Assembly (NCBI RefSeq): GCF_004309735.1
Contig: NZ_SIXC01000003.1
Span: 99,857 to 163,856, forward strand
From: Desulfovibrio legallii
GTDB lineage: Bacteria; Desulfobacterota; Desulfovibrionia; Desulfovibrionales; Desulfovibrionaceae
Reading direction: 5' to 3'
DNA length: 64,000 bases
In this document: positions 17,680 through 24,987 of the stretch, in pieces
How the letters are laid out: each line of letters begins with the position of its first letter
Numbering within the stretch: position 1 is the stretch's first letter
The notes under the pieces: generated by a model
Told to the model about the DNA's origin: nothing
Database searches by the model: none
What the model saw: only the letters and a program-made list of their open reading frames with translations
Program-made: the position numbers and the translations under genes

Positions 17680-18099
17680 TCAATGGGTTTCGGCGTCCAA
17701 GGTCATCTCCGGGATGCGCCGCCAGTACCACTGGCTGACCATGGTGCCGTCGGCCGGATCCCACAGGCCGCTGTGTTCAAAGTAGTCCTGCAGACGCAGT
17801 TCCGCTGCGGTTGGGGGCCGCTCCGGCTCCTGAGTCTGGCGCAGGCGAAAAAAAATGACCAGACATTCCAGCAGCGCCAGGCCATCTTCTTCCAGAAGGC
17901 AGCCCTGTTCCAGATAGCGTATAAATTCCAGATAAAAAGGGTTCTGCGCGTCCAGAACCGCGGTAAAGCCCAGGCTGTCGGCGCTCAGGACTTCCAGTCC
18001 GTCACAAAGCAGTCGGGCCTGGGGCGCGGGCAGGTTGGTGTCTGCCGCGCAGGCCGCGCGCAGCGCTTCCAGAGCGCGCGAGTAGCATGCAAAAGACAT
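17680..18099 (-). CDS. Hypothetical acidic protein, 139 residues
   Basis: I do not recognise this protein. It has no signal peptide or membrane helix and is acidic and leucine-rich, with several cysteines (positions about 5, 16 and 32). The C-terminal part is tryptophan- and tyrosine-rich (GLWDPADGTMVSQWYWRR). ATG 18099 is chosen because GAGGAGTCTGAAT lies directly upstream. That Shine-Dalgarno is the 3' arm of a nine-base hairpin (see 18104-18134), which suggests translational control. The gene converges with the lactate operon. The protein-coding call rests on the start signal, codon structure and lack of competing frames. Confidence 0.7.
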   Translation of the reverse strand: MSFACYSRALEALRAACAADTNLPAPQARLLCDGLEVLSADSLGFTAVLDAQNPFYLEFIRYLEQGCLLEEDGLALLECLVIFFRLRQTQEPERPPTAAELRLQDYFEHSGLWDPADGTMVSQWYWRRIPEMTLDAETH

Positions 18100-18103
18100 A
18101 TTC

Positions 18104-18134
18104 AGACTCCTCTAAGATGAACTTTGAGGAGTCT
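18104..18134 (-). promoter_or_regulatory. Hairpin that buries the Shine-Dalgarno of the 17680-18099 gene
   Basis: On the minus strand AGACTCCTC pairs perfectly with GAGGAGTCT over nine bases, with a 13-base loop. The 3' arm is the ribosome-binding site, ending four bases before the ATG. The DNA beyond it (18135-18165) is AT-rich and is the likely promoter, so the hairpin may sit at or near the mRNA 5' end. Confidence 0.6.
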
Positions 18135-18184
18135 ATATGCTATTATGTATTAAAATACAAATATGGGATGGGGCAAAGGCCGAA

Positions 18185-19015
18185 TCAGCGAGGTGTGCGT
18201 CGGGGCTGCAGATATTGCGGGCGAAACAGCAGTCGGTATTGGCGTACGGGGGTCAGATGGGGCGGTCTGGTGACCTGTCCTTCAATGGACAGGGGCTTGT
18301 CGGAAAGGCCAAAGGGCTGCAGCAGGCCGGAGTTGAGCGCCGTGCCGGAGAGGATGCCGCCGGGCAGGCTGAGCACGGGAATGCTGTCGGCGGCGTTGCC
18401 GGCCATAAGCCCGGTGCCGTTGGCCGTAGGCAAGGGCGCACCTACGGGCCGGGCCGTGGCATTGAGCAGACTGGGCACGGGCAGGTCTGTGCGGCGCAGT
18501 ATCTCCAGAAAATCGTTGCCCGTGCGGCCCACAAAGGTCACCAGCGAACTGCCGTCGCCGTAGACCAGCAGGCTTACGGGCATGGTGCCGCCGTGGATGC
18601 CCATGTACGTGGGGCGCGCGCCGGCGGGCATAATGGTCCAGCCGTCGTCTTCGGTGGAGGCGGCTGTGGCAGGGGCGGCCGGGGAAAGAGCGTCGCGGTC
18701 GGGATTGGTCCTGTTCCGGGGCGCGGTTCTTGCCGGGGGATCAGTCTGGTCGTCGTAAGCAGTGCGGTTTTGTCCTGAGTTATGGGGGGCAGCAGCCTTG
18801 GGGGGGATGGCCTCGCGGGGGGCTGGGGAAACAGCCGCGGCCGGCAGGGTTGCTGGGGAGGCGGGCACGGCTCCCCGCGATGCGGCTTCTTGGGATGTGG
18901 CTTCCTGGGGTGCAGTTCCCGGGGGGGCTGTTTCCTGGGGTGCGGCAGCCAGAGCCGCTGGCTGACAGAAAACCCAGCAGGCAAAAAGAAGGCAAGTGGC
19001 AAAAAGCTGGCGCAT
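18185..19015 (-). CDS. Secreted hypothetical protein with Pro/Ala-rich N-terminal region
   Basis: Encodes 276 residues. A signal peptide is visible (MRQLFATCLLFACWVFCQPA, cut near AALAAA). Residues about 25-120 are low-complexity Ala/Pro/Thr, probably disordered. The C-terminal 150 residues contain YMGIHGGTMPVSLLVYGDGS and VTFVGRTGNDFLEILRR, a small folded domain I cannot assign. ATG 19015 is chosen for the signal peptide and AGGATCCCC upstream; the longer in-frame extension is not protein-like. It follows the alpha/beta-hydrolase-like gene by 168 bases on the same strand. Likely periplasmic or outer-membrane-associated. Confidence 0.7.
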   Translation of the reverse strand: MRQLFATCLLFACWVFCQPAALAAAPQETAPPGTAPQEATSQEAASRGAVPASPATLPAAAVSPAPREAIPPKAAAPHNSGQNRTAYDDQTDPPARTAPRNRTNPDRDALSPAAPATAASTEDDGWTIMPAGARPTYMGIHGGTMPVSLLVYGDGSSLVTFVGRTGNDFLEILRRTDLPVPSLLNATARPVGAPLPTANGTGLMAGNAADSIPVLSLPGGILSGTALNSGLLQPFGLSDKPLSIEGQVTRPPHLTPVRQYRLLFRPQYLQPRRTPR

Positions 19016-19183
19016 GGGGATCCTGGTTGTGGTCGTCCCGCCCTGCGGGATGGGGCAAAACCGGTGCGCGTCGCGCACGCGGCGGCGTCCCTGATGGCGG
19101 GGCGCGGTCCTTGACGCGCGTGTTACTGTGCCCAAGCTGTATGTGCTGGCTTTGGTTGTGTCAAGGGGCGGGTCAAAGCCTGC

Positions 19184-20296
19184 TCAGCCGCGCTTTTTGC
19201 GGGCTTTGATCGTGGGCGGCGGGGCCGGTTGCGGCTGGGGCTGGGGCGGCGTGAGATCCGGTGGCGGAGGAATCTGCGGCGGGTTGTCGCCGCCCAGGTA
19301 GTGCAGAAAAAAGTCCGCCAGAGCGGTATCCAGGGCCTGGTGTTGTTCACCGCGCAGGGAGTCAGACATGGGGCGGCACAGCTCGGGCAGCTCGGCGGCC
19401 AGGGCTTCCGGGCAGGGGGCGGCAAAGGCGGCGGCGTCCGCGCCTGGCAGGTACAGCCAGCGGGGTTTCTTTTCCATATTCTTGTAAATGTGCCGGGCGT
19501 GCAGGGCCGGGGGGTTGTTTTGGTCGTTCTGGGCGGCCACCAGCAGCAGGGGAGGATAAAACCAGCGAAACGCGGCGCGCGAAAAAAGCATGCCGAAGCC
19601 GGGGGCCACGGCCGCCACGGCCCGCACGCGGGGGTCGGCCAGGCTTTTGGTCAGGGGCAGACTTTGGCAGAGTTTGTCCATGCGGGTGCGCGCCCAGGGG
19701 TTGCAGTAGAGGTCGTTGCGCCCGGCCATGCCGCAGTAACTGTTCCATGCCGTGCAGTCCGGCAACGCGCCGCCCAGCAGCAGGGCCGCCGCGCCGCCGG
19801 CACCGAAGCCCAGCACGCCGATACGGTTGGCGTCCACACTGGAGGCAGTTTCCGGGTCGGCCAGCAGCAGGTCGATGACGCCGGAAAGCTCCTGCGCTCT
19901 GGTCTGCAGCTGGGACCAGGTGAGCAGATCTTCCATATGGTCCAGATTGTCGCGGGCGTGGGTAGGGGCGGCCACCACAAAGCCGCGGGAAGCCAGCCAC
20001 GAAGCCGTGTCGTGGTAGGAAAAGCGCGTGCCCGCCGTGTCGTGTGAAAGCAGCAGCAGGGGAAAGCGCCCCTCCACAGCCTTGCCGCCCCTGGCGGCGG
20101 AAAACTCCCACGGCGGGTAGCTCAGGTCGCGGGGCGGACGGACGGAGGGGTACCAGACATTGACGTCCAGGCGCAGGTTTTTGTCCGCCGACCAGGAACC
20201 CAGGGTGCAGAAGCCTACCTGGTAGGATTCGGCGGCCCGAACCCCGTGGGGCAGGGCGGCCACAAGACAGAAAATCAGAACGGCCAGGGTGCGCAT
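19184..20296 (-). CDS. Secreted alpha/beta-hydrolase-fold protein with catalytic Ser and His apparently lost
   Basis: Encodes 370 residues with a signal peptide (MRTLAVLIFCLVAALPHGVRA). The body resembles the predicted dienelactone hydrolase / PAF-acetylhydrolase-like family: VNVWYPS, FPLLLLSHDTAGTRFSY, LASRGFVVAAPTHARDN, and the nucleophile elbow IGVLGFGAGGAAAL. The expected G-x-Ser-x-G is Gly163-Phe-Gly165-Ala-Gly167, so the serine is replaced by glycine. The histidine segment, usually 'GAGHF.FLAPC', is GADAAAFAAPC (285-295), with Ala288 at the His position. An Asp remains at about 258. The C-terminus is a Pro/Gln-rich tail ending KARKKRG. It may be a non-catalytic binding protein. ATG 20296 is chosen for the signal peptide. 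Confidence 0.78.
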   Translation of the reverse strand: MRTLAVLIFCLVAALPHGVRAAESYQVGFCTLGSWSADKNLRLDVNVWYPSVRPPRDLSYPPWEFSAARGGKAVEGRFPLLLLSHDTAGTRFSYHDTASWLASRGFVVAAPTHARDNLDHMEDLLTWSQLQTRAQELSGVIDLLLADPETASSVDANRIGVLGFGAGGAAALLLGGALPDCTAWNSYCGMAGRNDLYCNPWARTRMDKLCQSLPLTKSLADPRVRAVAAVAPGFGMLFSRAAFRWFYPPLLLVAAQNDQNNPPALHARHIYKNMEKKPRWLYLPGADAAAFAAPCPEALAAELPELCRPMSDSLRGEQHQALDTALADFFLHYLGGDNPPQIPPPPDLTPPQPQPQPAPPPTIKARKKRG

Positions 20297-20375
20297 CTCA
20301 GAGTTGTGCCACAAGCGGCCCTGGGGTACAAGAGCGACCTGGGGCGCGCCCCGCACTTCACCGGAGGCCTGCGGC

Positions 20376-21023
20376 ATGGAATTTTTGCAGTATTTTGTAA
20401 ATTTTGTTCTGCATATTGACGTACACTTGTTTGAATTGGTGGCGCGCTACGGCGTGTGGGTGTACGCAATTCTGTTCATTATCGTCTTTTGTGAAACGGG
20501 GCTGGTGGTTACGCCCTTTCTGCCGGGGGATTCTCTGCTCTTTGCCTCCGGAGTGGCGGCCGGGGCCGGGCTTATGGGGTATACTGAAGTCATGGGTGTG
20601 CTGCTGGCGGCGGGCGTGGGCGGCGATGCGGTCAACTACCTTATCGGTCGGCATGTGGGCCCGGCCATTTTTTCGCGGGAGAACCGGCTGATCAAGAAGG
20701 ATCACCTGCTTAAGGCGCATCTGTTTTACGAGCGCCACGGCGGAAAAGCTATTGTACTGGCCCGCTTCATCCCCGTTGTGCGCACATTTGCCCCCTTTGT
20801 AGCGGGTATTGCCCTGATGCACCCGCGCACTTTTTTTGTCTACAACATCACAGGCTGCGTACTCTGGGTGGGTGGACTTGTTTCCGCTGGGTATTTTTTG
20901 GGCAATCTTCCTTGGGTGCGCCAGCATTTTAATATCATTGTCTACGTTATTATTGTGCTTTCTCTGCTGCCGCTGCTCATCGAGGTTCTCCGGGCGCGGT
21001 GCGGCGGCAAACGGCAGGGCTGA
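20376..21023 (+). CDS. DedA family membrane protein
   Basis: Encodes 215 residues with several hydrophobic helices. DedA-family features include ETGLVVTPFLPGDSLLFASG, GDAVNYLIGRHVG, the 'FYERHGGKAIVLARFIPVVRTFAPFVAG' type segment with its conserved arginines, and a hydrophobic C-terminus. DedA proteins are inner-membrane proteins linked to membrane homeostasis, and some have recently been tied to lipid-carrier flipping; this one's substrate is unknown. ATG 20376 has CCGGAGGCCTGCGGC in front. It diverges from the hydrolase-like gene across 79 bases, so the two promoters must lie close together. Confidence 0.93.
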   Translation: MEFLQYFVNFVLHIDVHLFELVARYGVWVYAILFIIVFCETGLVVTPFLPGDSLLFASGVAAGAGLMGYTEVMGVLLAAGVGGDAVNYLIGRHVGPAIFSRENRLIKKDHLLKAHLFYERHGGKAIVLARFIPVVRTFAPFVAGIALMHPRTFFVYNITGCVLWVGGLVSAGYFLGNLPWVRQHFNIIVYVIIVLSLLPLLIEVLRARCGGKRQG

Positions 21024-21106
21024 GCCCCTGTCGGGCCTTTGGCGGGGGAGGATGAAAACGCGGAGCGGGCCTCGCAACTGCCTGAATTATTTTTCTGACA
21101 GGATTC

Positions 21107-21122
21107 TGGCACTGTCTTTGCT
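21107..21122 (+). promoter_or_regulatory. Sigma-54 (-24/-12) promoter
   Basis: TGGCACTGTCTTTGCT matches the RpoN consensus TGGCAC-N5-TTGC, with GG (21108-21109) and GC (21120-21121) at the required spacing. Transcription would start about 21133, giving a 33-base leader before the ATG at 21166. It would drive the gene at 21166 and probably the following genes to 24950. Confidence 0.75.
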
Positions 21123-21165
21123 ACCTCTTGGGTGCGGTGGACTGACCGCCATACAGGAGGCACGC

Positions 21166-22272
21166 ATGGCGCTTTCATCTTTCCTTATTCAGCCGCCCAC
21201 AGGAGGCGGGTCGACCGGGGCCGCGGCCCAGGCTGCACGGTCACGCGCCACGACAACGGACCGTCCGGCGAATTTCGCTGCCCTTATGCGCAGTCAGCCT
21301 CCGGCCGCCGCGCAGGCGCAGGCCGCCCCCACGGTTGTCCCCCAGAACGGCCTGGTTCTGGCGGGGCGCAGCCCCAGCGATTTGCTGCGCGCCCAGACCT
21401 TCAACAAAGCCCAGGCGGATATGCGGCAAACCAAGGCCCTGGAAGGGCTCATGCAGAGCATGGGCGGCGACGGTTCTACCCTGGATCTGGCCCGCAGCAT
21501 GGGTACGGCCCGGCACCTGCGCGCCCTGACCCAGGGGCAGTCGTCGGACATGTTGCGCCTTGGCGGCGCGGGGCTGGGGGATTTTGTGCGTTCCGGCGGG
21601 GGCGCGTCGCGGCGCAAGGCCGCCGTCAAGGCGGAAGAAGCTGAGCTTGGGCAGCTTTCGGCCCGGTTTGAATCGGGCGGGGACGGCGTTGCTGCTGTGG
21701 GCTACGACCGCAACGGGGGCACCTCTTACGGCAAGTACCAGGTTTCTTCGCGGGCGGGCAGCCTGGGGGATTTTCTGGATTTTCTGGACAGTGCGGCCCC
21801 GGATCTTGCCCAGCGGCTGCGTGCGGCCGGTCCCGGCAATACGGGCAGCCGCAAGGGCGCCATGCCCGACGCCTGGCGGGCCATAGCCAGGGAACAACCG
21901 GAGCGCTTTGAAGACCTGCAGGAGGCCTTTGTGCGCCAAAGCCACTACGAGCCCGCGGTGGAGGCCATTGCGCGGCGCACCAGCCTGAGCGCAGATACGC
22001 TCTCCACCGCCATGCGTGAAGTCATCTGGAGCACGGCCGTACAGCACGGCCCGGCGGGGGCGGCGCGCATTTTCGACCGCGCGGACGCCATGAGCGGCAA
22101 CCCCACAGACCCTGGATACGAGCGCAGACTTATCAGCAATGTCTACAGAATCCGGGCGGGGCAGTTCGGCTCTTCGGACAGCAACGTGCAGGCGGCGGTG
22201 GCCAACCGCTTCAAGCAGGAAAAAATGCTGGCATTGAATCTGCTGGACGGCGGCGCGGCCGCCCTGGCCTGA
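21166..22272 (+). CDS. Lysozyme/chitosanase-like (VgrG-related) domain protein
   Basis: Encodes 368 residues. The first 160 are Ala/Gln-rich and probably disordered. The C-terminal domain (about 160-350) begins LSARFESGGDGVAAVGYD and continues GGTSYGKYQVSSRAGSLGDF, a pattern I associate with lysozyme-superfamily domains seen in 'VgrG-related' and GH46-like proteins. Glu169 would be the candidate catalytic acid. A peptidoglycan-cleaving role is possible. There is no Sec signal peptide, so export would need another route. ACAGGAGGCACGC precedes ATG 21166, which is 45 bases after the -12 element of a sigma-54 promoter. The glycosyltransferase gene starts seven bases after the stop. A flagellum-related role is suggested by the sigma-54 control only. 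Confidence 0.7.
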   Translation: MALSSFLIQPPTGGGSTGAAAQAARSRATTTDRPANFAALMRSQPPAAAQAQAAPTVVPQNGLVLAGRSPSDLLRAQTFNKAQADMRQTKALEGLMQSMGGDGSTLDLARSMGTARHLRALTQGQSSDMLRLGGAGLGDFVRSGGGASRRKAAVKAEEAELGQLSARFESGGDGVAAVGYDRNGGTSYGKYQVSSRAGSLGDFLDFLDSAAPDLAQRLRAAGPGNTGSRKGAMPDAWRAIAREQPERFEDLQEAFVRQSHYEPAVEAIARRTSLSADTLSTAMREVIWSTAVQHGPAGAARIFDRADAMSGNPTDPGYERRLISNVYRIRAGQFGSSDSNVQAAVANRFKQEKMLALNLLDGGAAALA

Positions 22273-22279
22273 GGCGCGT

Positions 22280-23908
22280 ATGGCTGCGGCCAAGGAAGAC
22301 GCGGCAGCGGGCGTCAGTCTGGTCGTCAACCTGACCAGGCTGGGCGATCTGCTCCAGAGTCAGGCGCTCATTACAGATCTGCACCGGCGCGGACGAAGGG
22401 TGCAGCTGGTCTGTCTGGACAATTTTGCCGACGCGCTGAGCCTGTTGCGCCATGTGGAGCGGGCCTGGCCCCTGCCGGGGGCGCAGTGGCTGGCCGCGCT
22501 GGACCGTGATTGGCGGGGAGCCGCCGGCGATCTGCTGGCCTGGACGCGCCGCGTCCGCGGAGTGGCCCAGCCGCAGGAAATCATCAACCTTACCACCACG
22601 CTGCCGGCCCGCCTGCTGACCCGCCTGCTGGCCGGATCAGACTGCTCTGTGCGGGGCTTCGACCTTGATGCGGAAGGCTTTGGCCGCAACAACGGGGTCT
22701 GGGCCTCCTTTCTCAATGGGACCACAGCAGGCAGGCTTAATGCACCGTTCAATCTGGTAGACATGTTTCGCATGCTGGGCGCGCCCAAGGGCACAGCGTC
22801 CGTGGGCGCGGCGGGGGACGCCGCCCTGCGGACGCCCTCGGAGCAGACCCGGCTGGCTGCGTTGGCCCTGCTGGCCGCCGCGCCCGCAGAGTCGCGAGGC
22901 TTTGTGGGCCTGCAGCTGGGGGCCAGCGAGGCGCGTCGGCAGTGGCCTGTGCGGCATTTTGCCGTCGTGGGGGACCAGCTGTGGCGCGAACTGCGGCTCT
23001 GCCCCGTGTTGCTGGGCGCTCCTGCCGAAACCTCTCTGGCCCAGGAGTACGCCGATCTGGCCAACGCGCCTTTTTGTAATGCTACAGGCCGCACAGACCT
23101 GCCCCAACTGGCGGCCGTGCTCACGCAACTGCGCCTGCTTATTACCAACGACACGGGCACCATGCACCTGGCCGCAGGCCTTGGCGTACCCAGCCTGGCC
23201 CTTTTTCTGGCCACGGCCCAGCCCTGGGACACGGGGCCCTATCTGCCCGCCTGTTGCTGCCTGGAGCCCGCTTTGGACTGCCATCCCTGCCCCTACAACC
23301 GGCCCTGCCCCCACAACCTGGAGTGCCATGAACGCATCAGCCCCGCTGTGGCAGGGGCCCTGGCGCTCTCCTGGTGCCGTACGGGCCGCTGGGAGGACGC
23401 GCCGCTGGCGCGCAACGGCGGCGAGGTCCGTATTTGGTTGAGTCGGCGGGATGTGGGCGGCTTTATGGATTTGCGCGACCTGGCGGGGCGGGAAGGGGAG
23501 GATCGCAGCCTCTGGATGCGTCAGCAACGGCATTTCTGGCGTCATATTCTTGACGATATGGACCGCCCAGTGCCTTCTCCTCTGCCGCCTTGCCCGGTAA
23601 CGGCCTGCAGCCCGCCCTTTGCCCATGAAGTGGGGGCAGCTCTGGAGCAGGCCGTAACTCTGTTGCAGGCCATTGCGGCCCAAGGTGCGCTGACCGGCAA
23701 AAGCCCCAGGGCCGGGGCCCTGCTGCTGCGCAATTGTGAACGGCTGCAGAACCTGCTCAACGGCTGCCCACCCCTGGCCGCTTTGGGGGGATTCTGGCGT
23801 GAGCTGCGCCAGGCAAGGGGTGATGATATTGCAGAATTTTTGCAATTTTCAGGAAAACTGGCTGTGTATCTGGAGCAGTGGCGACAGAAGTTGCAGGGCT
23901 TGGCATAA
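22280..23908 (+). CDS. Glycosyltransferase family 9 (heptosyltransferase-like) protein
   Basis: Encodes 542 residues. The first 360 match the two-domain GT-B fold of ADP-heptose:LPS heptosyltransferases: LVVNLTRLGDLLQSQALITDL at the N-terminus, then FVGLQLGASEARRQWP, and the donor-site region LLITNDTGTMHLAAGLGVPSL. A cysteine-rich stretch follows (CCCLEPALDCHPCPYNRPCP). The last 180 residues are an extra helical domain not found in short heptosyltransferases. The acceptor could be LPS or, given the sigma-54 operon, flagellin, but the sequence does not settle it. It is in an operon with the VgrG-related gene and is followed by a 202-residue unknown. Confidence 0.87.
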   Translation: MAAAKEDAAAGVSLVVNLTRLGDLLQSQALITDLHRRGRRVQLVCLDNFADALSLLRHVERAWPLPGAQWLAALDRDWRGAAGDLLAWTRRVRGVAQPQEIINLTTTLPARLLTRLLAGSDCSVRGFDLDAEGFGRNNGVWASFLNGTTAGRLNAPFNLVDMFRMLGAPKGTASVGAAGDAALRTPSEQTRLAALALLAAAPAESRGFVGLQLGASEARRQWPVRHFAVVGDQLWRELRLCPVLLGAPAETSLAQEYADLANAPFCNATGRTDLPQLAAVLTQLRLLITNDTGTMHLAAGLGVPSLALFLATAQPWDTGPYLPACCCLEPALDCHPCPYNRPCPHNLECHERISPAVAGALALSWCRTGRWEDAPLARNGGEVRIWLSRRDVGGFMDLRDLAGREGEDRSLWMRQQRHFWRHILDDMDRPVPSPLPPCPVTACSPPFAHEVGAALEQAVTLLQAIAAQGALTGKSPRAGALLLRNCERLQNLLNGCPPLAALGGFWRELRQARGDDIAEFLQFSGKLAVYLEQWRQKLQGLA

Positions 23909-23973
23909 CTATTGCTAGTTGTCGCGCAGGGTTTTTACGGAAAAATCTTCCCCGTGGGGAGCAGGAGGAAATC

Positions 23974-24582
23974 ATGATTATTATCGACGGCGCCAAGACT
24001 GAAAAAAATCTTGCCGCGTTCGGCAATCTGGAGGAAGCGCTGCTGGACCTCATGCAGGACGTAAGGCTGGAAAACCGTGTAGTGACCGATGTGCTGGTCA
24101 ACAACGAGGCTTTTTCCGAAATTTATCCGCACCAGGCCGAAGATATTGCCTGCGACGGTATTTCTTCTTTGGAGGTGCGTTCTGTGCCCATGGACGCCAT
24201 GGCCACGGATATGGCCGGTGAGATGGACAAGGTGGCCGCCATGATGGCCAAAGGCGCGCGAGAGGTGAGCCGTCTGTTCCGCGAGGCTGCGGATGTGGAC
24301 GCTCTGGAGCTTTTTCAGGATCTGCTGGACGTGACCCGCGACTTTTTGAATATGTTTGCTGCGCTGCGCCAGCGTTACGCCCATGAGGCGGCAGGGGAGC
24401 AGGCCGCCAGAGTGGAGCGCCTTGCCGCCCTGCTTTCGGAAATGAGCGGCGTGATGGAAAACGAGGATTGGGTGCTGCTGGCAGATCTGCTGGAGTTTGA
24501 ATTCTTGCCCTTGTGCGAAACCTGGGGGGGCGAGAGCAGGCAACTGCATGCGGACATGGCCGCTGTGGCCTTGGCGCAGTAG
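23974..24582 (+). CDS. Hypothetical acidic helical protein, 202 residues
   Basis: I do not recognise this protein. It starts MIIIDGAKTEKNLAAFGNLE, is strongly acidic, and is predicted to be mostly alpha-helical with no signal peptide or membrane segment. AGGAGGAAATC precedes ATG 23974. It lies 65 bases after the glycosyltransferase in a presumed sigma-54-driven operon. Its stop codon TAG overlaps the first two bases of a perfect 26-bp palindrome. Function is unknown; a cytoplasmic partner of the next, chaperone-like gene is a possibility only from position. Confidence 0.78.
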   Translation: MIIIDGAKTEKNLAAFGNLEEALLDLMQDVRLENRVVTDVLVNNEAFSEIYPHQAEDIACDGISSLEVRSVPMDAMATDMAGEMDKVAAMMAKGAREVSRLFREAADVDALELFQDLLDVTRDFLNMFAALRQRYAHEAAGEQAARVERLAALLSEMSGVMENEDWVLLADLLEFEFLPLCETWGGESRQLHADMAAVALAQ

Positions 24583-24606
24583 GGCATTGCAGCGCTGCAA
24601 TGCCCT
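24581..24606. repeat. Perfect 26-bp palindrome, copy A
   Basis: AGGGCATTGCAGC is followed directly by its reverse complement. It overlaps the stop codon of the preceding gene and ends 20 bases before the next start. Copy B at 24958-24985 has the same outer arms (AGGGCATTGCA) with a slightly different centre. The pair brackets the 24627-24950 gene. Confidence 0.9.
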
Positions 24607-24626
24607 AAGGAAAAGCGGAGGAAGGT

Positions 24627-24950
24627 ATGGGACAGAGCGCAGGCCTGCTGCACGAAGCGCTGGAACTGGCGCGGCAGGAAATGGCCGCCATGCAGGGCGG
24701 CGCCTATGATAAGGCCGTAGCGCTGGCCGAGCGGCGCAATTCCGTTACCTGCATGGCCTGGACGGTCATGGAGGAGAGCTCTGTGGAGCAGTGCCGGGAA
24801 AGCCTGCAGGAGCTGGTTCGCCTGCAGGAAAGCCTGACCAGCATGGCCCGCAAGGCCCACGAGGAGATCAAGGCCGGCTTGGGCCGCTCCCGCCGGGAGC
24901 GGCGGCGGCTTACGGGCTACCGCCAGGCAGTGGGTCAGGCCTTGCAATAG
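24627..24950 (+). CDS. Small helical protein, possibly a FliT/FlgN-like flagellar chaperone
   Basis: Encodes 107 residues, entirely predicted helix, with an Arg-rich C-terminus (GRSRRERRRLTGYRQAV). The pattern of a short N-terminal helix, an ERRN segment, and a long helical C-terminus with a basic YR end resembles FliT/FlgN chaperones in length and character, but I see no diagnostic motif. The sigma-54 promoter upstream makes a flagellar link reasonable. GCGGAGGAAGGT precedes ATG 24627. The gene is bracketed by two near-identical palindromes. Confidence 0.65.
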   Translation: MGQSAGLLHEALELARQEMAAMQGGAYDKAVALAERRNSVTCMAWTVMEESSVEQCRESLQELVRLQESLTSMARKAHEEIKAGLGRSRRERRRLTGYRQAVGQALQ

Positions 24951-24957
24951 CGCACGT

Positions 24958-24985
24958 CAGGGCATTGCAACGTTGCAATGCCCTG
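24958..24985. repeat. Perfect 28-bp palindrome, copy B
   Basis: CAGGGCATTGCAAC is followed by its exact reverse complement. It lies eight bases after the stop of the 107-residue gene and two bases before the stop of the convergent EAL gene at 24988. It may act as a bidirectional transcript end, although there is no T-run on either side. Confidence 0.9.
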
Positions 24986-24987
24986 TC

